Positions 52,082 through 60,285 of a stretch of DNA of 64,000 nt are shown piece after piece (within the stretch, counting starts at the first letter, position 1; each line of letters begins with the position of its first letter). The DNA is from Clostridium amylolyticum (GTDB lineage Bacteria > Bacillota > Clostridia > Clostridiales > Clostridiaceae), in contig NZ_FQZO01000008.1 in NCBI RefSeq assembly GCF_900142075.1, forward strand, positions 104,006 through 168,005, in the 5' to 3' direction. The position numbers and the translations under genes were made by a program. Below the pieces are notes generated by a model that was not told where the DNA came from, searched no databases, and was given only the letters and a program-made list of their open reading frames with translations.

Positions 52082-52156
52082 TTAATTGAAACTTTCTTTC
52101 TTCCATTTCATTTTTCGCTCTTTGTTAATTTTTTTGTTTTTAATTGATGTTATCAT
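52082..52156 (-). CDS. Possible 24-residue basic peptide
   Basis: An excellent SD (AGGAGGAG, 52163-52170) lies 6 nt before an ATG that opens a 24-codon, lysine-rich frame (MITSIKNKKINKERKMK...). The strong SD and lack of another start make it worth noting. No family known. Confidence 0.35.
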   Translation of the reverse strand: MITSIKNKKINKERKMKWKKESFN

Positions 52157-52396
52157 AAACATCTCCTCCTGTTAAATTAAAATCTCTAGAGAATGGACAA
52201 CCCCAGGAGGGCAGGTTACTGCTATATTAAATTTATATAGGTTCTGACTACCAACAGAAACTGTGTTTTTATCTCCACTTACTAATTTACTAAAATTGTT
52301 CTCAAGATACAATAAACTATATATTTTTTAATTTTATCTTTAATATAGTAGAAGGAGCTAGTTGATTGAAAACTAACTCCTTTTATTATAGAACTA

Positions 52397-53953
52397 TTAT
52401 ACAATTTTAGTTGTCCATTCCTCACAGTTCCATACATCTGTTACCACGTCATTATAGAATTCAGGCTCGTGGCAAACTAGGAGGATGCTGCCTTTATATG
52501 CTTTTAGGGCTCTTTTTAACTCTTCCTTGGCGTCTACATCTAGGTGGTTGGTAGGCTCGTCTAGGATTAGTATATTGGTTTCTCTGTTTATGAGCTTGCA
52601 AAGTCTTACTTTAGCTTGTTCTCCACCGGATAGTACCACTACCTTACTCTCTATGTGTTTTGTGGTTAGGCCGCATTTTGCTAAGGCTGCTCTTATTTCG
52701 TATTGAGTAAAGTGAGGGAAGGATTCCCAAACCTCTTCTATACAGGTCTTATAGTTTGCTTCTTTGATTTCTTGCTCAAAGTATCCTATTTCCTGATAAT
52801 CTCCGGTTTCCACCTCACCGCTTAATGGATTAATTAATCCCATAAGGCTTTTTAAAAGGGTTGTCTTACCTAGGCCATTGGCTCCTACTAGAGCTATCTT
52901 TTGTCCTCTTTCCATTCTTAGGTTCAAAGGTTTGGTTAAGGGTTCATTATAGCCTATAACAAGATCCCTGGCTTCAAAGATCATCTTCCCTGAGGTTCTC
53001 GCTTGTTTAAAATTAAATTCTGGCTTTGGTTTCTCTGGTGCCAGTTCTATTATTTCCATTTTGTCCAGCTTCTTTTGTCTTGCTCTGGCCATACCTGTGG
53101 TGGCAACTCTAGCTTTGTTCCTTGCAATAAAATCCTCTAACTTGGATATTTCCTGCTGTTGTCTTTCAAAGGCTGCTTCTAACTGTTCTTTTTTAGCTTC
53201 ATAAATCCTTCTGAAATTATCATAATCGCCTACATATCTAGTAAGCTTACGATTTTCCACATGGTATATTAAATTAATTACGCTATTTAAGAAAGGTATG
53301 TCGTGGGATATTAGTATAAAGGCATTTTCATAATTTTGCAGATATCTCTTAAGCCACTCTATATGCTGTTCATCTAGATAGTTGGTGGGCTCGTCTAAAA
53401 GTAATATATCTGGGACCTCTAAAAGGAGCTTAGCTAAGAGCACTTTTGTTCTCTGTCCACCGCTTAAATCTGCTACGTCTTTATCTAATCCTATATCTTT
53501 AAGTCCTAAACCTGCGGCTATTTCTTCTATTTTAGCATCGATAACATAAAAACCGTTGTGATCAAGCATATCTTGAATGGTTCCTATGTCATTCATCATT
53601 TTGTCAATTTCTTCTGTAGAAGCATCTGCCATTTTGTCATACATGCTTAATATCTCAGCTTCTAAATCAAAAAGATATTTAAAAGCTTCCTTAAGCACAT
53701 CTCTTATGGTTTTTCCTCTTTCTAGCTGAGCATGCTGGTCCATATAACCAACTCTAACCCTGTTGCTCCATTCAACATCACCTTCATCTGGTGCTAATTT
53801 CCCTGTAATTATATTCATAAATGTAGACTTACCTTCACCATTGGCACCTATAAGCCCTACATGTTCTCCCTTTAACAGCCTGAAGGAAACATCTTCAAAA
53901 ATTCCTCTGTCACCAAAGCCATGGCTTATATTTTTTACTGTTAAAATACTCAT
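52397..53953 (-). CDS. ABC-F ATPase (YfmM-like), copy 2
   Basis: 518 residues with two ABC cassettes: GANGEGKST and GANGLGKTT, LSGGQ and LSGGE, LLLDEP and ILDEP, linker ARQKKLDKMEIIELAPEKPKP. Its pattern matches Bacillus YfmM closely and is probably the native genomic copy. Its C-terminal 50 residues (from LDEPTNHLDVDAKEE on) equal those of copy 1, and the DNA there is nearly identical. Acts on translating ribosomes by family knowledge. Single gene. Confidence 0.93.
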   Translation of the reverse strand: MSILTVKNISHGFGDRGIFEDVSFRLLKGEHVGLIGANGEGKSTFMNIITGKLAPDEGDVEWSNRVRVGYMDQHAQLERGKTIRDVLKEAFKYLFDLEAEILSMYDKMADASTEEIDKMMNDIGTIQDMLDHNGFYVIDAKIEEIAAGLGLKDIGLDKDVADLSGGQRTKVLLAKLLLEVPDILLLDEPTNYLDEQHIEWLKRYLQNYENAFILISHDIPFLNSVINLIYHVENRKLTRYVGDYDNFRRIYEAKKEQLEAAFERQQQEISKLEDFIARNKARVATTGMARARQKKLDKMEIIELAPEKPKPEFNFKQARTSGKMIFEARDLVIGYNEPLTKPLNLRMERGQKIALVGANGLGKTTLLKSLMGLINPLSGEVETGDYQEIGYFEQEIKEANYKTCIEEVWESFPHFTQYEIRAALAKCGLTTKHIESKVVVLSGGEQAKVRLCKLINRETNILILDEPTNHLDVDAKEELKRALKAYKGSILLVCHEPEFYNDVVTDVWNCEEWTTKIV

Positions 53954-54089
53954 TTTTTCTCTCCTTGCTTTAAACTACTTTCTCATAAGCATTTAAAATA
54001 ATGCTGTTTTGTAAAAATTAAAAAATTCTAAAAAATAAACTTACTTTGATATTGTAAGTTATATAAATATCTCCTGTCAATTAAAAAAA

Positions 54090-54136
54090 AGTGGCAGCCA
54101 TATGAGTTATGTGTTAATAGCTCATGCGGCTGCCAC
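54090..54136 (-). terminator. Terminator of the CPBP protease gene
   Basis: AGTGGCAGCC...ATGAG pairs with CTCATGCGGCTGCCACT. On the minus strand it is followed by eight T. A half copy of the same sequence lies at 7587-7606. Confidence 0.85.
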
Positions 54137-54137
54137 T

Positions 54138-54170
54138 ATCAAGTGATTCTTAGCTTCAGGTGGAGTTTGC
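54138..54170. repeat. Dispersed repeat copy
   Basis: ATCAAGTGATTCTTAGCTTC followed by AGGTGGAGTTTGC; related copies at 26404-26436 and 59622-59654. It lies between the CPBP stop and its terminator. Confidence 0.6.
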
Positions 54171-55148
54171 TTAATAGGATAAATTTTGTAGAAACATCAT
54201 TAAAATAAATATAACTATGTTTAGAATGAAAGGTGTATTCAGAGGATTGTCCATATAATTATCATTATTAATATTCTCATAATCCCTAGATAGATAATTT
54301 AATTTTTCCTCTTCTAAACTAGAGCTTTCCACCCTTAACATTGGCCCTTTCTCTCTTCTCATCTTCTTTATAATCATCACTATAAAGGTGGTGAACACTG
54401 CTGCCAGCACAGCTAAAATAAAGAAAGTGTATAGCTTAGCTGCAATAGGAATGTCCGCTGCACTGCTTTGCGCTGCTGCGATATCTTTATTCATCATCTC
54501 TGCAAATACTTGCACTAATTTGCTCATGGTTACTTGAAATCCATTAAATAAGAAGTGACAAAGTATGCTGGAATAAATACTGCCTGTTATTCTTACAAGA
54601 TAAGCTAATAATACTCCCAAGGCAGCGGCATATAAAAACTGCTGAGCATTTAAATGAAGCATACCAAAAATTAATCCAGTAAAGAGACCTGCTTTTAATA
54701 TAGATTTTTCCTTATAACCTCTAAGTACTATTCCTCTTATAGTAATTTCCTCAAAAACCGCTGGTACTACTGCCATTACAAAAAGAAGTACCATATAAGG
54801 TAAGCCTGAAACAACTTTAAAAACTTCTGCTACCTTATTGGGGAAAAATAAGCCTGAAGTGTAGGATAAAAACCAAGCTACTGGCTGACAAAATAAGGCT
54901 ATTACCATTACCATTAAGATATCTTTTAAAGGAAGTTTCTTTAAACTTAAGGTATCCACGACATTTTCTTTTGTAACAATAAAATATATTATGGTAGGAA
55001 CAAATAAGAATAAAATCTGGGTACTAACCATAAGTACTGGAAAGCTAAGCCCTAATGAAACTATAATTGGTGCTATGAATTTACTTCCTAAAATCTGAGT
55101 TAATACAAGCATAAGTGCAAATAAGTTTGCTTTATAAGTCGGTTTCAT
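54171..55148 (-). CDS. CPBP-family intramembrane metalloprotease (Abi/Rce1-like)
   Basis: 325 residues with about eight membrane helices. Catalytic motifs: EEITIRG (Glu133, Glu134, Arg138), FGMLHL (His165) and CHFLFNG (His198). Prokaryotic members are linked to peptide maturation, immunity or stress. The C-terminal 60 residues form a polar stretch plus one more helix. Single gene with its own terminator. Confidence 0.9.
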   Translation of the reverse strand: MKPTYKANLFALMLVLTQILGSKFIAPIIVSLGLSFPVLMVSTQILFLFVPTIIYFIVTKENVVDTLSLKKLPLKDILMVMVIALFCQPVAWFLSYTSGLFFPNKVAEVFKVVSGLPYMVLLFVMAVVPAVFEEITIRGIVLRGYKEKSILKAGLFTGLIFGMLHLNAQQFLYAAALGVLLAYLVRITGSIYSSILCHFLFNGFQVTMSKLVQVFAEMMNKDIAAAQSSAADIPIAAKLYTFFILAVLAAVFTTFIVMIIKKMRREKGPMLRVESSSLEEEKLNYLSRDYENINNDNYMDNPLNTPFILNIVIFILMMFLQNLSY

Positions 55149-55297
55149 CTTTCACCCCGCCTTTACTATAATTAAATTAATATTTATTGAAACTCAAAAT
55201 ATTTTTTACAAATCATGTATATTATTCGAAAGTTAGGCAATGATTAATAATGAAAGTTATAATTATGCCTCTCCCCCATTTTTAATAATATACATAA

Positions 55298-55338
55298 AGT
55301 CCCTCTGATTTTGGTACTAACCATGACAGGGGGATTTT
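55298..55338. terminator. Hairpin between cinA and the CPBP gene
   Basis: TCCCTCTG faces CAGGGGGA with A/T-rich flanks. On the minus strand it would terminate cinA. Confidence 0.55.
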
Positions 55339-55427
55339 ATTTATTATTAACCTATAGATTAAAATTATCCCTTGTACCATGTCCGGTATATTTTAATTAA
55401 TAGCACAAGGAAACTTCTTCGTAGCAA

Positions 55428-56666
55428 CTATCTTAATAATAGTTCTCTTCTTAACCAATCTAGAACACTAACAGTGGCTCTATTTCTTATATTTTCTCTG
55501 CTGCCTGTATAATTAAGTTTTCTTACCTTAGTTTCTCCGTTAATGTATATAGCTGCATATACAAGGCCTACAGGCTTTTCCTCTGTACCACCACCGGGGC
55601 CTGCTATGCCTGTAGTGGATACTCCAATATTGGTTTTAGCTTCTTTGGCTATGCCTTCTGCCATCTCTCTTGCGGTTTCTTCACTTACTGCTCCATATTT
55701 ATTTAAGGTATCTTCTTTTACCTTAAGTCTTCTGATTTTTGCATCATTGGAATAAGTAACAGCCCCTTCCATGAATACTTCTGATATTCCCGGATAGTTT
55801 ATAAGCCTTGCAGCTAAAAGACCTCCTGTGCAGGATTCTGCCACAGCTATGGTAAGATTATTCTCTATGAGCAGCTTTGCCACCACCTCTTCCATGGTGG
55901 TATCACCTTCAGCATAAACATTATCTCCTAATCTGTTTCTTATTTCTTTTTCTACAGGTTCTATAAGCTTTTTAGCTTCTTGTTCACTTTCTCCACTGGC
56001 TGTAATTCTGAATACCATATCAGATTGCTTTGCATAAGGCGCCACTGTAGGATTAGTTTGATTATCTAAAATATCTTTAATTTTTTCTGCTGCAGTGCTT
56101 TCCCCAACGCCAGCTACTCTTAAAACCTTAGAAACCAATGTTCTATCACAATATTTTTCTAAATAAGGGAGCACTGACTCCTTAAACATATTTTTCATTT
56201 CTACTGGAGGCCCGGGAAGCACTACTATAGCTTTGTCATCAGCTCCTTTTATAATGGCTCCTGGAGCAGTTCCATGGTGATTTTCTAGTATTATTGCATC
56301 CTTAGGAAAATAGGCTTGTTTCTTATTACTTTCCCCAGGCTCTTTTCCCATTTTATTAAAATAATCTTCTATATAACCCCAAGACTTTTCATGAAAGATC
56401 AATTCTTTATTAAAAAACTTTGAAGCTACTTCTTTTGTTATATCATCATTGGTAGGTCCTAAGCCCCCTGTGGCAATAACTAAATCACACCTAGTTAAAG
56501 CCTCTCTAAAGGTTTGAAGCAGTCTTTCTTCATTATCCCCCACAACGCTTTGCCTATATACACTTATCCCTAGGGCTGCCAGTTCTTTAGATAAATATTG
56601 GGCATTGGTATTAACTATATCTCCTAAAAGAATTTCTGTTCCTACAGCAACTATCTCCACTTTCAT
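55428..56666 (-). CDS. cinA: Competence/damage-inducible protein A (CinA)
   Basis: 412 residues. N-terminal MoCF/COG1058 domain (EIVAVGTEILLGDIVNTNAQ, VIATGGLGPTNDDITKE) and C-terminal PncC-type nicotinamide-nucleotide amidase domain (LTIAVAESCTGGLLAARL, GISTTGIAGPGG as GVSTTGIAGPGGG). The pair processes ADP-ribose-type pyrophosphates and deamidates NMN. Full length and intact. The stop is followed at once by GCTACGAAGAAGT, a piece of the two-hairpin repeat. Confidence 0.95.
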   Translation of the reverse strand: MKVEIVAVGTEILLGDIVNTNAQYLSKELAALGISVYRQSVVGDNEERLLQTFREALTRCDLVIATGGLGPTNDDITKEVASKFFNKELIFHEKSWGYIEDYFNKMGKEPGESNKKQAYFPKDAIILENHHGTAPGAIIKGADDKAIVVLPGPPVEMKNMFKESVLPYLEKYCDRTLVSKVLRVAGVGESTAAEKIKDILDNQTNPTVAPYAKQSDMVFRITASGESEQEAKKLIEPVEKEIRNRLGDNVYAEGDTTMEEVVAKLLIENNLTIAVAESCTGGLLAARLINYPGISEVFMEGAVTYSNDAKIRRLKVKEDTLNKYGAVSEETAREMAEGIAKEAKTNIGVSTTGIAGPGGGTEEKPVGLVYAAIYINGETKVRKLNYTGSRENIRNRATVSVLDWLRRELLLR

Positions 56667-56733
56667 AAATTGTCACCATCCTTAAGTTAATTATAACTTT
56701 TAAATAGACTTATTATATCACAACAACCAAAAG

Positions 56734-56779
56734 CTGCCTACTATTAAGCTTTATCATATAAAAGCTAAATAGTAGGCAG
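56734..56779 (-). terminator. Hairpin upstream of cinA
   Basis: CTGCCTACTATT pairs with AATAGTAGGCAG. On the minus strand it is followed by CTTTTGG and lies between the small gene at 57043 and cinA. Confidence 0.6.
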
Positions 56780-56908
56780 ATATGTTAAAAATTCTCTTTC
56801 CCTCTCCCTGAATATTTCATAAACTTACATTTAACCATATCCATAATGTAATAAGCCTTTACCAAGATGCTAGTAAATTAGTTAATGTAACTTAAATACA
56901 TTAATATC

Positions 56909-57014
56909 GGAAACTTCTTCTTTGCACCTAAAGCTTTTAAAAATAAGATTTTTATCCTTTAGATGCTACGAAGAAGTAAGCCACCATGCCAAATTAAAAT
57001 TTGACATGTCTGCT
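56909..57014. repeat. Two-hairpin dispersed repeat, copy B
   Basis: Aligns with 5520-5626: same outer CTTCTTC/GAAGAAG stem (56914-56976), same GCACCTAAAGCTTTTAAAAA run, and a second hairpin CATG.CAAATT/AATTTG.CATG (56985-57008) in place of the CATTCCAAAT one. Compensatory differences keep the second stem paired. Confidence 0.7.
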
Positions 57015-57042
57015 TGAGGGGAAGAGAACTTATGGCAAGGAA

Positions 57043-57180
57043 TTATACATCTCCTCTGTCACTGGATTGTTTCTTAGTAGTTCTGCTTACATTTTTAGCA
57101 GATTCCCTAGTGGAAGGTGTATCCCCATTGGATTTTATCTTTCTTGCCAATTTATTATCAGGTTGACTATCTTTAGGCAT
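57043..57180 (-). CDS. Small hydrophilic protein (45 aa)
   Basis: MPKDSQPDNKLARKIKSNGD is followed by a Ser/Thr/Lys-rich tail ending SSDRGDV. CAGGAGATG lies before the ATG. It is strongly hydrophilic and disordered in appearance, like many small spore proteins of Firmicutes. Upstream gene on the same strand (57274) is of the same type. Confidence 0.6.
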   Translation of the reverse strand: MPKDSQPDNKLARKIKSNGDTPSTRESAKNVSRTTKKQSSDRGDV

Positions 57181-57273
57181 ATGTATATCATCTCCTGTTT
57201 GCTTTTTACTGTCTTTTACAAGTATATATAATATTTTTAATATTATTCCTCATTTAAAAACTTTTTTATATCT

Positions 57274-57378
57274 CTAACGATTTTTATTGGAAATTTCCGG
57301 TACAGGCTTTACTTCATTTTTCTTAGTTTTTTCTCTTCTTTTGCTTTCCCAGGAACTTGGCTGGTTCTTTTTAGCCAT
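57274..57378 (-). CDS. Small hydrophilic protein (34 aa)
   Basis: MAKKNQPSSWESKRREKTKK and a short Pro/Asn-rich tail. GGGAGG lies 7 nt before the ATG. Its start resembles the 52-residue protein at 63448 (MAKRNENKHEPRR). Function unknown, possibly spore-associated. Confidence 0.6.
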   Translation of the reverse strand: MAKKNQPSSWESKRREKTKKNEVKPVPEISNKNR

Positions 57379-57528
57379 ATATATTCCTCCCTTAAAAATA
57401 TATTGTTTTTCATTTCAATATTATTTTTGGTTTTATTAAGAATTAATATACTGGCTTTCCAGTGGCTAAGTTGGATTTTTAAGGCTTATTTTGAAAACAT
57501 ACTAAGCTATAAAAGCATAAATATTAAG

Positions 57529-57535
57529 CATACTA
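57529..57535 (+). promoter_or_regulatory. Possible forespore-type -10 box
   Basis: CATACTA matches the -10 of sigma-F/G promoters, with GCTATA about 17 nt upstream as a weak -35. It precedes the 51-residue gene by 38 nt. Confidence 0.35.
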
Positions 57536-57572
57536 AAGGTGTAAGAATAAAGCGGAGGAAAGGGAGATTGCT

Positions 57573-57728
57573 ATGAAAAAACATAGAAGAGAAAATGATA
57601 AACACGACTTTATTAAAAATGGCACTAAAACTCAAAATCAATGGTCTAAAAATCATCTTCCTCAAACCATTGAGGAGCCAGCATTGAATAAAAGTGGAAA
57701 AGAATTTAAAGAAGAAGGATATTATTAA
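57573..57728 (+). CDS. Small hydrophilic protein (51 aa)
   Basis: MKKHRRENDKHDFIKNGTKT and a Gln/Asn/Glu-rich remainder ending KEEGYY. AGGAAAGGGAG precedes the ATG. Divergent from the two small minus-strand genes. A CATACTA box upstream hints at sporulation control. Family unknown. Confidence 0.6.
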   Translation: MKKHRRENDKHDFIKNGTKTQNQWSKNHLPQTIEEPALNKSGKEFKEEGYY

Positions 57729-57798
57729 GGTTGCTCTCCATGAAGATTTAATTCGCTACATCCATTGGATTATAAATAAGAAATTCATTAAAATTAAT

Positions 57799-57888
57799 GC
57801 TCTATTTATCCGATACTTAGCGCCTCTTATTCACCACTTAAAGAAGTTGGGGTATTAGAGGCGGTTAGCTATCGGATAAATAGAGCAC
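57799..57888. repeat. Large palindromic (REP-like) element
   Basis: Perfect outer arms of 17 bp (GCTCTATTTATCCGATA and its reverse complement, 57800-57816/57871-57887), then CGCCTCT facing AGAGGCG and an inner CCACTT-AAAG-AAGTtGG tip. It lies between convergent genes and can terminate both. Its right half matches 59725-59770. Confidence 0.75.
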
Positions 57889-57899
57889 TTTTATTATTT

Positions 57900-58511
57900 T
57901 TAGAAATCGTAATGCTGTGTATCCCCAGTTAATATCACTTGAAACTCATCTTTATTTATGTTTACTTGAGTAAGACTAGCTTGTCCAACTATAGGTAAGT
58001 TATGTATTTCATCTAGGTCTAAGCTATTAAAATATGAAAGCATCACTTTAAGAGATATGCCATGAGTAACTATAAGTACGGATTCATTAGGATGGTTTAA
58101 AATTATCCTGTCCACTGCACCTATGATTCTCGCTGTAAAAGTCTTATAATCTTCTCCCATGTCAGGAATGTATTTAGATGGATGATATATAAGATTATTT
58201 AGTTCTGCTTCATTTAGGCTCTTAATCTCATCATAAGTAAGACCTTCCCAGTTACCGAAGCCCATTTCTCTTAAATCTATATCATGAATTATTTCAATAT
58301 CTCTATCGCCTCTTATTATTTCAGCAGTTTTTGCTGCTCTTTCTGTGGGACTTGCATATATTTTGTTTAAGGGAACGGTGCTCATTCTCTTTCTTAAACT
58401 TTCAGCCTGCTTAACTCCTAATTCTGTTAAAGGGGAATTTTTCCACCCTTGAAACCTAGACTGTATGTTCCATTCTGTTTCTCCATGTCTTGTTATATAT
58501 AAAGTAGTCAA
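57900..58511 (-). CDS. Histidine phosphatase family protein
   Basis: 203 residues. The RHG motif is ITRHGETEWN (phospho-His9), second histidine in VTHGIS. The overall pattern is the cofactor-independent-like phosphatase group (CobC/PhoE/GpmB-like). The start is TTG with AGGAGG 6 nt upstream. Substrate uncertain: phosphorylated sugars or cobalamin intermediates are typical of the family. Confidence 0.9.
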   Translation of the reverse strand: MTTLYITRHGETEWNIQSRFQGWKNSPLTELGVKQAESLRKRMSTVPLNKIYASPTERAAKTAEIIRGDRDIEIIHDIDLREMGFGNWEGLTYDEIKSLNEAELNNLIYHPSKYIPDMGEDYKTFTARIIGAVDRIILNHPNESVLIVTHGISLKVMLSYFNSLDLDEIHNLPIVGQASLTQVNINKDEFQVILTGDTQHYDF

Positions 58512-58606
58512 TGAAAAGTCCTCCTATATAATAATATTTTTCCAATATAAAAAAATATATTCATCTATCTAATAAGGATAAATGAATATAATTTTTTATA
58601 AAACTT

Positions 58607-59560
58607 CTAAACTGATTCTGTCTCCAAAATTGCAAGGGCTACTGCTCCTACCACTCCAGCATTGGTTCCAAGCCCTGCTGGTAGAACTTTACAAGAATCT
58701 GCCATGGTTTTAAAGTTTCTTGTATTTACAACTTCCCTAACTTTGTCAAATACCACATCTCCGCCTTGAGAAACCCCTCCGCCAATAATAACCACCTCAG
58801 GATCAAAGCTTGTAATAATATTTGCTACAGTTATACCAAGATAATTTAGGCAACTATCTAATATAGCCTTTGCAACCTTGTCCCCCTTAGAAGCTTCTAC
58901 AAAAACCTCATAAGAAGTTACATTTTCATAGTTCTTTAAGGATGTTTCTGCTTTGCTTTCTACTGCTTCTTTAGCTCTTTTTGCTATGGCAGTTCCTGAG
59001 GCTACAGCTTCAGCACAGCCTAAGTTTCCACAGTTACACCTTGGACCATCTGGAACAATGGTCATATGACCTACTTCTAAAGCATTGGAAGTATTTCCTC
59101 TGTAAATTTTACCATTTACGATAGCTCCTCCACCGATACCAGTACTTACAGTAACATACACCATGTTTTTAGTGCCCTTACCTGCTCCTAGTAAATATTC
59201 TCCAATAGCAGCCACATTAGCATCATTATCTAAATATACTGGCACATTGAATCTTTCTGTCATAGGATTAACTATATTAAAGTTTTTAAAAGGCAGGTTT
59301 GGTGTAGTAACTATTATTCCTTTTTCTGCATCTAAGGGACCTGGTGATCCTATGCCGATGGCTTTTATATCCTCTAAAGGAGCATTAATTTCTTTCATAA
59401 CTGTTTCTACTGCTAATATCATTCTAGCTAAAACAGCGCCTTCTCCTTCATGAGCCAAAGTAGCTAATGTAGTCTGAGCTTTAATGTTACCCTTTAAATC
59501 AGCAACCGCACAACAGATTTTTGTACCTCCTAAATCAATACCAACAACATATTTCTCCAT
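58607..59560 (-). CDS. glcK: ROK-family glucokinase
   Basis: 317 residues. Phosphate loop GIDLGGTKI, YLDNDANVAA with catalytic Asp, ROK zinc motif CNCGNLGCAE preceded by GHMTIVPDGP. It phosphorylates glucose at C6. With GH4 cleavage of phospho-disaccharides elsewhere in the window it would process the free glucose released. GAGG before the ATG. Confidence 0.93.
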   Translation of the reverse strand: MEKYVVGIDLGGTKICCAVADLKGNIKAQTTLATLAHEGEGAVLARMILAVETVMKEINAPLEDIKAIGIGSPGPLDAEKGIIVTTPNLPFKNFNIVNPMTERFNVPVYLDNDANVAAIGEYLLGAGKGTKNMVYVTVSTGIGGGAIVNGKIYRGNTSNALEVGHMTIVPDGPRCNCGNLGCAEAVASGTAIAKRAKEAVESKAETSLKNYENVTSYEVFVEASKGDKVAKAILDSCLNYLGITVANIITSFDPEVVIIGGGVSQGGDVVFDKVREVVNTRNFKTMADSCKVLPAGLGTNAGVVGAVALAILETESV

Positions 59561-59621
59561 TATTTTACCTCCAAATAAAACTTTTACTTATGAAAAATTT
59601 TAAATAAAAAATATTTACTTA

Positions 59622-59654
59622 TATCAGGTGATTCTTAGCTTCCCATGCAGTTTG
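59622..59654. repeat. Dispersed repeat copy
   Basis: TATCAGGTGATTCTTAGCTTC followed by a variant of CAGTTTGC, related to 26404-26436 and 54138-54170. Here it is followed about 60 nt later by the palindromic element at 59717-59770, which suggests the two belong to one larger element. Confidence 0.6.
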
Positions 59655-59716
59655 CTTAAAAGGAATACTTACTCCAGATGAACCTTAGAAGAACTTATCC
59701 AGGATCTTAACACCCC

Positions 59717-59770
59717 TTATCCCACCACTTAAAGAAGTGGGAGTATTAGTGGCTGTTAGCTATGGGATAA
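59717..59770. repeat. REP-like palindromic element, second copy
   Basis: TTATCCCA faces TGGGATAA and CCACTT-AAAG-AAGTGG forms the tip; the sequence from CCACTT to GGATAA matches the right half of 57799-57888 with few differences. The rest of 59561-59899 holds no ORF that I can support. Confidence 0.7.
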
Positions 59771-59899
59771 ACTTAATTTTATAACTTGTCCATTTAATAT
59801 TAATTGCATCATTTCTGCATAGTGAAAGCATGAAAACTAATATCATCAGTTTTCAAAGGTACTCATGTTAATGTGAATACCTTATCATTATAGCAATAT

Positions 59900-60136
59900 C
59901 TACTTATATTTTAAAGCATGAATATAATATTTACCGTCAACATCTTCACCTTGGTTTGTTATTCTAAAATTCTTATCATTTAGAAAGGAACAAATTATAT
60001 TTATATTATCTTGTGTAACTTCACTTAGGGAAATAGTAAATTTGTCATGGTGATCTACCACGCCAATATAATCATAAATATTACTGTAATCACTAAGTCC
60101 TATGATACCTGTAATTTCCATTCTATAATGCGACAT
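59900..60136 (-). CDS. Small hypothetical protein
   Basis: 78 residues (MSHYRMEITGIIGLSDYSNI...), with AGGAGGGG before the ATG. It has a mixed alpha/beta look and no membrane segment. I do not recognise the family. Single gene between glcK and the EF-G paralogue. Confidence 0.6.
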   Translation of the reverse strand: MSHYRMEITGIIGLSDYSNIYDYIGVVDHHDKFTISLSEVTQDNINIICSFLNDKNFRITNQGEDVDGKYYIHALKYK

Positions 60137-60242
60137 GGAAGACCCCTCCTGATATAATTAATGTTAAGCTTCTTCTCCACTTAGACTTATTATTTCCATA
60201 ATATTTATACTTTATCCTAATTTATTATGTAAAAATTTTTAT

Positions 60243-60274
60243 AAAAAAAGTAGAGACGTAAATCTCTACTTTTT
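60243..60274. terminator. Terminator of the EF-G paralogue
   Basis: AGTAGAGA and TCTCTACT pair around CGTAAA with A and T runs on both sides. It starts 12 nt after the stop at 60286. The following TTGGAATGTCTGCTTA matches the end of the two-hairpin repeat. Confidence 0.85.
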
Positions 60275-60285
60275 GGAATGTCTGC

